From NCBI GenBank assembly GCA_022496205.1, contig WTXD01000011.1:556108-620107 (forward strand): a stretch of DNA of 64,000 nt, given 5' to 3'. Below, piece by piece: positions 57,020 to 64,000 of this stretch. The stretch comes from Gloeopeniophorella convolvens (lineage: Eukaryota > Basidiomycota > Agaricomycetes > Russulales). Position 1 is the stretch's first letter, and each line of letters starts with the position of its first letter. The translations under genes and the position numbers were made by a program. Below the pieces are notes generated by a model that was not told where the DNA came from, searched no databases, and worked only from the letters and a program-made list of their open reading frames with translations.

Positions 57020-57852
57020 ATGTCATCTCTCGAGGTGAAGCTCCCACTCGAATATACCAACGCACCTCTCTTTCGAGCGGTGATTTTACTTTGACGATCG
57101 TCAGGCGGTTCTTCAGGTAAGCAAAGCGCTACTCCTAACTATTGCTGGAAGATGACATGAGCCGGGTCCATCAGGTGGAAGAAAAAACGTACGAAATCCA
57201 TCGGTACTTCTTCATACGAGAGTCCGTGTTCTTTCAAGACCTCTTCTCTCTCTTGCGGAGAGAATCGGGCACACATGTAGAAGGTACAGACGAGCATTGC
57301 ATTTGGCTAACGGGAACGACTATCCTGGAGTTCGACAGTTTGCTGCAGTTCCTGTACTTCGCGTAAGCAGGACGTTGCGCCTGAACGGCAACACCACTGA
57401 CCGACGTTGACACCAGAATGCACTCCAACTGCAGGCTCACCCCGCCTGAGTGGATGGCTATCATCTCAATCTCCACACGCCTCAAGTTCGAGAAAGTCCG
57501 CGAAAGGGCTATAGCGGAGGTTACGGCCCACATCGACGAGACGGACCACTTCGAGCTCCTTGATCTAGCGTTAGAGTGCAAGGTCTATCAATGGTGTATG
57601 CTCACCATACGGAGGATCATGATACGACATGCTCGGATAACAGAAGCCGAGGCTCGCAGTGTTCCTTTCTCAGTCGTTGTCATGTTAATTCAGTCCAGAG
57701 AGCGGTTCTGGACCGGGGACCGGTGTCTCATTCACGACACAAGCCAGCTATATCGCGTTTACCCTATCAACGAAGACGAGCTGCGTGTGATGAGCGAGGT
57801 GTTGGGGGTGACGCGTGACGGAGTGAGCGGATCTGCTAAGGGATGTGTTTAG
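57020..57852 (+). CDS. BTB/POZ domain protein 6, first exon damaged
   Basis: Exon 1 retains the family ending but in a frame interrupted by TGA at 57081-57083, exactly where BTB1 has the Pro codon of ERPFYFDD (here SFER-stop-FYFDDRQAVLQ). The ATG at 57020 is in a different frame and stops. The donor after TTCTTCAG is normal GT. Exon 2 (about 57175-57362; EEKTYEIHRYFFIRESVFFQDL, TDEHCIWLTGTTILEFDSLL) and exon 3 (57418-57852; MHSNCRLTPPEWMAIISIST, YQWCMLTIRRIMIRHARIT) are open. An in-frame ATG at 57157 (MSRVHQ) could start a shorter protein that keeps the BTB core. Pseudogene or N-terminally shortened gene. Confidence 0.6.
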
Positions 57853-58184
57853 ATAGTCCAATAACATGTTGATGAGCATACCCTTGGTTTTTAGGCAATG
57901 CGTTACCCAATGGGCAGTCTGTGAATGCGGGATTGAAGTCCCAGAGCCACAACCACAAGCGTGCAGGTGCGCATGCAAGACGCGGTGAATGTTGGTCGGA
58001 GAGGCTGCGGGTCAAGTGACAGCGTGGCGTTGGCGCCTGTTGGCGCGGCGTCACTGAACAGCACTGAACAGCACTGAACCGTCTCTGCGGCCCGATTCGG
58101 CTCCGGAGTGGCATCGCTGACTCAGCCACCTGCTTTGACCCGCTTCGACTTGAACAGGAGCAAATTGAACAAGACCCACACGTT

Positions 58185-58192
58185 CACTATAT
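58185..58192 (+). promoter_or_regulatory. Possible TATA box of RPB9
   Basis: CTATATAC-type sequence about 55 nt upstream of the proposed ATG at 58243. Confidence 0.35.
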
Positions 58193-58242
58193 ACGCCCAC
58201 CCAACTTCAAGCCGGTCTTACGCGTGTGTGTTGTTCGTGTGC

Positions 58243-58981
58243 ATGGTACGTAATCCTCGACGCGTATTTGTTTGCCAGGGTTCCGACTTCGCGGCAGGCA
58301 TCCCTCCACTTTTGTTCGGAATGCAACAACCTCCTCTATCCCAAGGCGGAGCAGCAGCGGCGCACCATGGTCTACGCATGTCGCATCTGCCCAAACGTTG
58401 ACGAAACCGTGGACAATGGCTTGGTCTATCGAAACGATCTTCTCAACGTCACAAGGTGGGTGGTCAAGCCACGCGTCCATGAGCAACTCAGGAATTACTG
58501 CCAGAGAACAGCCGGGCGTGACAACGGATCTACCCCAGGACACGACACTGGTGAGTTTTCCTCCATTGCACGCACTGTGCAGTTGAGCTCAGCTGGACCC
58601 AGGCACACGCCACCCTCCCTTGCCCGCAATGTGGCAATGAAGAGTACGCCCCCCTTCTCCCCCTGTGTATTTTGCCAGAGATGTGTCTCATGCTTCTCCT
58701 CGCTGTACAGTTCCGTCAAATACCAAGACCAATCGAAGCGGAAGGAGACGCGCATGATTCTGTTCTATGTCTGCACACGATGCAATCACAGCTACGAAGA
58801 AAATCTCGAGCCCAATCAGCAAAAATACAAAGATGACAAGGACGATAGAGCAAGGAGGAAAGCGGACGGGGATATAGCTACGGCATCGAGGCTCAGAAAG
58901 AAAGCCAGAAGACGACGAAGGAGATTGGGGCTACCCACAGAGCCGGATACGCCCGAGGCCTCAGATGCAGAGAGGTTCTGA
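58243..58981 (+). CDS. RPB9: RNA polymerase II subunit RPB9, with start codon alone on exon 1
   Basis: Small Pol II subunit acting in start-site choice, fidelity and transcript cleavage. The exons proposed are 58243-58245 (ATG only), 58298-58455, 58505-58550, 58603-58643 and 58711-58981: 519 nt, 172 residues, phases correct. The protein begins M-ASLHFCSECNNLLYPKAE. Two zinc ribbons are visible: CSEC...CRIC and CPQC...CTRC, with RNDLLNVTREQPGVTTDL between them and QSKRKETRMILFYVCTRCNHSY in the second. Typical RPB9 stops near residue 120; here a charged tail follows (KARRRRRRLGLPTEPDTPE). The start is chosen because GTACGT follows the ATG directly and the acceptor GGCAG precedes GCATCCCTC. It sits inside the BTB cluster but is unrelated to it. 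Confidence 0.87.
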
Positions 58982-60254
58982 ATTCGTCGCTGCATCCGTC
59001 CTGCCTTCTACTTCCACTTTAGGTGAGCCTTCTGACCTTGGTCCCTCTGAGATTCTAATCTGCTTTTCAGTCGCTGTATCTGTACCTTAAATCCCCTTCA
59101 ATAAGAATGTTGTCATTTTCTCGCGGCTTCCTGGGGTCCCGTGAACCTACGTCTTGCTCTACCACCACGCATGGCCTCCGGTTCTTAGTGCGCAGAAGAC
59201 GTTTGTGGTTTGAACGCTAAAATTGCTGGGTTGCCAGCTTGACCCGGAGCTCTATTTGACCGCGTCCGCTGACGGCTCCGCTGATGAGTCGAAGATAGAC
59301 TGTCCGATCTGCAGTTGCACTCCCTGGTCAGGCATTCTCTTGTGTTTGAAGATCTGGTCCGACGCAAACGGGAGAGAGACGACTTGACGACCCGGCCAGG
59401 GTTCCCGAGTCTAGGGCTCTGTTCAAGTTCTTTCTACTAGAGGTGCGCCTGCCCAAACCGTTACATGACTGGCGGATCAAAACCCAACCCGGGCTGGAAA
59501 GAAGGGATCCGTGAGGTCCACCTCAAGTTGAGCCATCCTGTCGATCACTCACCGTCTCAAAATCGCAGACACGGTAAGGCATATGAGATCCACGAGTCAT
59601 TCTGCCACCTATCTCTCAACGTTGAGTAGTGAGTCCACTCTGCGGAGCAGCCTGGATGCAATTCTGACGCCTCGTGCCCACGTTTACAGCGATTGTACAG
59701 CGCAAAGGGCCCAACCCCGATCCAACTGGAAACAACCCAGATGTTGAGAGACATGTCCGCCGCCTGGTGGTTACTTGGGAGTGTCCGGGTTCTTTATTAC
59801 TCTGGGGATCTTTCTGGAGACTGCTGCGGAACGCTGGAGCGTGCCGTAGAATCGGTGTACACGGGGCCGGTCCTGGCTAGCATAGTGCCAGGAACGAGCG
59901 CCTTCGGGGGACGTTGTAGTACAAATGGTACGAGGCCACACAGCTCGCTGACATCTCATGTCTGTTCAACATACCTATGTCTCGTCTTGTAGCTTTCACG
60001 AACAATATACGCGAATTGAAATTCTGCTGCATAACGAGGCCGTGTACGTGCGTGTACGCGATCGAGCGGCTGCGAGGAGGTTCTGAACAAAGAAGGAAGG
60101 CCGTGTTCCTTCTCCGCCAGGGCGCAATGTGTTCCCCTGTCTGTCTATTGGGTTCCGATAAAGAGCGAACGTCCGCAGCCGACCCCACCCTAGCTCTCAC
60201 CAACATTCTGACTGCGTATAGCTAGCAACGAGACGAGACCCGTACTTCAAGATT
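58982..60254. other. Intergenic, no supported gene
   Basis: About 1.3 kb between RPB9 and BTB7. No BTB remnant or other family recognised; frames are short. Confidence 0.45.
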
Positions 60255-61166
60255 ATGACCAACAGCGAATCCCTTGGCGAATCCAACCCAGTATGTATGC
60301 GTCCTCGGGCCCTCGCGCCGTGACCTTACGCGATCCTCTTGCAGCCCGAGTACTGCCCAGAGCCGGCGAAGCGCCACCCTCGTTTCTACTTTTCCGATGA
60401 CTTAGTATTACTCCAGGTGTGACAGATCAGCTAGGCTGCATGCAGTCGTTTGTCTGAAACCCTTCTTCTTGCAAGATCCAAGACACTCAGTTCAAAGTGC
60501 ACAAACCGTTCCTGTTCAACAACTCCTCCGTGTTCCGGGATATATTCCGGCTCCAGATCACCAGCAACAAGTCGAAGGAAGGACCGCCGCACCAGTCGGA
60601 AGACAGCCCCATCTTCCTCGACAGCGTGACCGTCCCCGAGTTTGAGGCACTCCTGACGTACTTCTACGACGGGTACGTCGCCCGCCTATAATATGCCTAC
60701 CTACATTCAGACTCCGACCCGCATCTCGGCTCCGTGAACCCGCAGCTGGCAGGAGGGCTTCACGCTCGACGCTGCAGGCTGGGCCGCGCTCCTCGCCATC
60801 GCGCACCGCTTCAAGATCGCGGACGCCGAGCTGCGCGCGCAGCGTGAGATATTCCAGCGGCAGCCGCCGCTCGACGCAGTCGAGCAGGTCGCGCTCGCGG
60901 AGGAGCACGCGGTCCCGCTCACGCTGCTCGCACCGGCACTCAAGGCGCTCGTCCAACGCAAAGCACCGCCGACGGAGAAGGAGTTCGCGCGCTTGTCGAG
61001 CGACATGATCACACGCCTCGCGACCGCGCGCGAGGACTACGTGCGCGAGGCGTCGTGGATATTTGCCACGCCGGGCGGGCTGAGCAAGGCGGCTACGGAT
61101 ATCGTGGAGAAGACCTGGCATGTCTCCAAGGGGTCTACGTCCTCTGCGGTTCCCAATTGCATATGA
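60255..61166 (+). CDS. BTB/POZ domain protein 7 (divergent subgroup)
   Basis: Four exons, one more than BTB1. Exon 1 is MTNSESLGESNP. Exon 2 is PEYCPEPAKRHPRFYFSDDL VLLQ, the family N-terminal ending. Exon 3 is the BTB core (DTQFKVHKPFLFNNSSVFRD, DSPIFLDSVTVPEFEALLTY, FYDG). Exon 4, from about 60745, is helical (WQEGFTLDAAGWAALLAIAH, ELRAQREIFQRQPPLDAVEQ, TRLATAREDYVREASWIF) and ends NCI at 61166. Exon 4 is much more GC-rich than BTB1-6, with a long antisense open frame that is only a codon-bias shadow. It has diverged far from BTB1-4 and pairs with BTB8. Confidence 0.8.
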
Positions 61167-61898
61167 GGCATCGACATGGCTTCTGAGTACGTCTTCGTAT
61201 TGGGGGTATCGGTGGTAGCTCCACACTGTTCGTATTAAGATAAAATGCAGATTGTATTGTATCATACCCTGGTGAATGAGAGTGCCGTTCAACGCACGTT
61301 CACGCCCTACTCGGGGCTTAGTTTCGCCTCGGGGAACTCACGCTCGCCCGTCCACTCCGGATCTGACGCGGACGCAGGCTGTGCGCACGACTGATTGGCG
61401 CCCGACGCCTCCCGACGCGGCGGACGTCCGGAAACACGAGGCATGACAGCGAATTGCAAAACGATAGGCCCTTTTTGACTTTTTACACACACAGCCGGAG
61501 TCTAGCGGGGATCAGAACCGTCACCAAGCAAAGGAAACCGTCCAATCACATTTGTTTGCGTGCCCATCAGCCGAGCACGACAAATCAAAATGAGTGCGCT
61601 TACAGGCGGACCTTCCATATTGGGCTGAGCGCGGGTCAAACGCCTGTGTGTGTAAATGGTCGAGAAGGGGCCTAAGATTATGCGATCCGCTGGAGCGTGC
61701 ACGTTAAGCGGCCTCATTGCGCGCGGTATTTTTTCGAACTTGCTCTTGACCACAACGGTGCCCCTATTCAAGGTAGGCTCGGTGTCTTACACGATGATGG
61801 CGGCAGTGCCTCCTCAAGATACGACCCCCACTCTGGTGCGCGCGGTGTCGTGACTTTTCCTCGGACCGCACTGACCCCCTGGAACCAGCCCAAGGACA
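61167..61898. other. Intergenic between BTB7 and BTB8
   Basis: About 0.7 kb; no supported gene, includes the BTB8 promoter. Confidence 0.45.
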
Positions 61899-62846
61899 TG
61901 AGTGCCTCCAAAGGCGAACCCTCCGCGCTGGCGCAACCCGCGACGCGCCACGACGAATTCTACTTTACGGACGAGATGACGGTCTTCCAGGTGCGCCCGC
62001 GTGCACCATCACCGCCGTGCACAAGTAGTCTCATTCTCCCACGCGCTCCGCAGGTTGGGGACCGGCTCTTCCGCGTGCACCAGCACTTCCTCGCGGAGAA
62101 CTCGCTCGTCTTCAGCTCGATGTTCTCGCTACCCGCGTGCCCGTGCCCGCACCCGCCGCAGCATCCACGTCTCCAGACGGCAGCGCGGCGCCGACGCCGG
62201 CACCGCCCGAGGGCACGTCCGACGCGAACCCGATCCTCCTCTCAGGCGTAACGGAGCACGAATTCGAAACGCTGCTCAGGTACTTCTACAAGAGGTCCGG
62301 CGCCGGCGCCCGCCCGCTCTCTCCGCGCCTCACTGACGCGCCCACGCCCCCGCACACACACGCAGCATGCACGACGGCTTCGCGCTCCCGCAGGCGAGCT
62401 GGATCGCGCTCCTCAGCATCGCGCACCACTTCGACTTTCCGAACGTGCGCGCGCGCGCCGTGCGCGAGGTGTTCGCCGCGCCCGGCGCGCAGGCGCCCGA
62501 CGCGCCCGACCTGCTGCTCCTCGTCGCCGTCGCGGAGCGGTACGACGTGCCGCCGGGGACGGTGCTCCCCGCCCTCGCTGCGCTCGTCGCGCGCCCCGCG
62601 CCCCTGTCCGAGGCAGAGGTCGCGCGCTCGACCGCGCTGACCGTGTCGCGCCTCGCCGCGGCGCGCGAGGAGTTCGTGCGCCGCACCGCGGGCCCCGCGC
62701 CGCAGCCGCTCGGGCTCGCGCCGTGGCTCGGCGGCGAGCGCGGGTGGAAGGAGGACGCGGCGCGCGAGATTGTGCGCAAGATATGGGTGATCCCGACGAG
62801 AGTGAGCGTCCCGCTGGGGCTGCCGCGCGCGTGCCGGCGGCGCTGA
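61899..62846 (+). CDS. BTB/POZ domain protein 8 (GC-rich), apparent one-base frameshift
   Basis: The ATG at 61899 gives MSASKGEPSALAQPATRHDE, then FYFTDEMTVFQ before the first intron. The BTB core exon has GDRLFRVHQHFLAENSLVFS and SMFSLPA. The frame then changes at about 62136/62137: VPVPAPAAASTSPDGSAAP ... NPILLSGVTEHEFETLLRYF continues only if one base is supplied, most simply a G. The helical exon starts at about 62367 (MHDGFALPQASWIALLSIAH, HFDFPNVRARAVREVFAAPG, RLAAAREEFVRRTAG) and ends at 62846. It resembles BTB7 in exon plan and in the LAAAREE/LATAREDY block. The GC content of the last exon is extreme. Confidence 0.7.
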
Positions 62847-63932
62847 TTTGACCTGACCCCCGTGTGTAGAGCCGCGCCCGTCTGGCCGCAGGATCACGAC
62901 GATGTGAGGTGCCCGGTGGGGGTGCGGGTGGGCTGGCTAGGGCAGGTGCGTCGCGCGCGGCAGAGTCGAGGTCGTGCGTGGTCGGTTTCTCTGGGCCCGC
63001 TCTGTCATTGTATCATATGTTGTGTATATTTTGGAATCTTGGAACGCGGCCATCGTCATGCAGCTTCGCGTCTTCTCGCAAGCCGAGCCATGGTGAAGTC
63101 CTGCGCGCACTCACGCTGTGCGATAGTAGCTCTTGTCGCGCAATTGCGTGACGGTTTTGACACGGCGCGCCAAAAGAGTCCCAGTCAACGTGCGTCTTCA
63201 GCTCCGCCCAGTGCAGGTCCGCACTGCCTCTGAATCTACCGGCCGCCATGTTCAAGTCCGCGCTATGCTGGCGGACGACCGGAAACAGCGCGAGAGCATG
63301 GGAAGTAGTAGGGGGCGTAGGTGCGTGTTGGTTTCGTGATCGTCGGACAGTGATAAGATAAGGAGATCGGACATACATCAGTCGTAGCATATACTCTTTT
63401 GTTCTTTACCGTTTGACACAACCATGTAGATAAACAGGTCCACTCCCTCCCACTCGCGTGTACTCGACAGGCGACGCCATCCGATCTCGGGTTCAAGTTC
63501 ACTCTCACAGTGCGTTATTTGATAAGGGTACGTCTAACCTCGCGCCAGGTCTCTCGCCGCTCGAAAGTTATCAACATTGCTCGAACTTTGGTAACAAGTC
63601 AACGACGAACGTGCTACAAACCTCTGCTCGAACATTGCAGGTGTCACTGAGCACGGCCTCGAGAGATGCTACTGCCAGCTGGTTGCACTGCGGGTGGAGG
63701 TGGCTAAGGGCTCAGTGGCACCGAAGTAACGTAACTGCTTTCGCTGACAGTTGCTATGGGCCTCTCAACGCCTGTCAATGCAGAGCCTCACCTCCGGGGC
63801 GCCACGCGTACTTTTCATTTGACTTCCAGGTTGCGCACGCGTGCGATCGTGTGCGACCTCCCCTCTTGCATCCCAGGGATCCTCCTCATTTTTCACTGCC
63901 ACCACCACCACCACCGTCCCACTCCTCCAGAC
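62847..63932. other. Intergenic, no supported gene
   Basis: About 1.1 kb. It ends in a CCA-rich run (63897-63916) just before the next probable start codon. Confidence 0.45.
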
Positions 63933-64000
63933 ATGGGATTCCTCTCCGTGCTCGTCACCGACCTTTTCTTTGACTTCTGCGCGTGGGCGGCACCTCTACT
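63933..64000 (+). CDS. Possible start of a gene running off the right edge
   Basis: The ATG at 63933 opens MGFLSVLVTDLFFDFCAWAA, a hydrophobic N-terminus preceded by a pyrimidine/CCA-rich leader like those of other genes here. Only 22 complete codons are visible, so the product cannot be named; a membrane or secreted protein is possible. Confidence 0.35.
   Translation, partial: MGFLSVLVTDLFFDFCAWAAPL

Noticed and set aside
60558..61292. Long minus-strand open frame over BTB7
   Set aside because: Antisense shadow of the GC-rich BTB7 coding exon; low-complexity Arg/Glu composition.
62286..62897. Minus-strand open frame over BTB8
   Set aside because: Shadow of the BTB8 coding strand caused by extreme GC at third positions.

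Overview
The window is nuclear DNA from a filamentous basidiomycete, most likely an Agaricomycete. The reasons are genes packed with 50-60 nt GT-AG introns, about 55% GC in the gene-rich parts, and lineage-typical families: a membrane-anchored GtaA-type glutaminase, a DUF7587-like protein, large WW-like/four-helix membrane proteins and a BTB/POZ expansion. A polypore-type white-rot fungus would fit, but that is inference. There is no rRNA, CRISPR or prokaryotic operon structure, and I recognised no tRNA.

Left part (1-15 kb). A truncated S41-family secreted protease runs off the left edge. It is followed by a 1.25 kb non-autonomous inverted-repeat element (1212-2460). Then come three minus-strand genes: a GtaA-like glutaminase with a membrane anchor and cytoplasmic tail, a thaumatin-like protein, and a DUF7587-like protein whose last intron could switch its C-terminus. 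A small plus-strand ORF with a possible mitochondrial presequence sits at 14.0 kb.

Middle part (15-47.5 kb). This is a housekeeping block: BRO1 (ESCRT/endosome), MIC12 (MICOS), an F-box protein, a small unknown gene, eIF2-beta and ATP3 (head to head, 211 bp apart), CAC2 (CAF-1), NUP57 (nuclear pore), ribokinase, RPL27 and a DM9-VWA protein. A tandem pair of basidiomycete-type multi-pass membrane proteins with degenerate WW-like motifs (27.1-30.3 and 32.6-35.5 kb) interrupts it.

Right part (48-64 kb). At least eight BTB/POZ loci lie on the plus strand, with RPB9 embedded among them. They share an exon plan: an N-terminal exon ending in an FYF-x-D-x-Q-x-V-x-Q motif, a BTB core exon, and a helical exon. 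Loci 2, 3 and 4 share an uncommon GC-AG first intron and homologous promoters and 3' flanks, so they are recent tandem copies. Locus 2 is decaying, locus 5 is a remnant, locus 6 has a damaged first exon, and about 1.45 kb of extra DNA with inverted telomere-like repeats separates loci 2 and 3. This young birth-and-death gene family is the most unusual feature of the window.

Several conserved genes (BRO1, CAC2, BTB8) each lack exactly one base. This may reflect uncorrected single-base errors in the assembly as much as biology, and should be settled before any of them is called a pseudogene.
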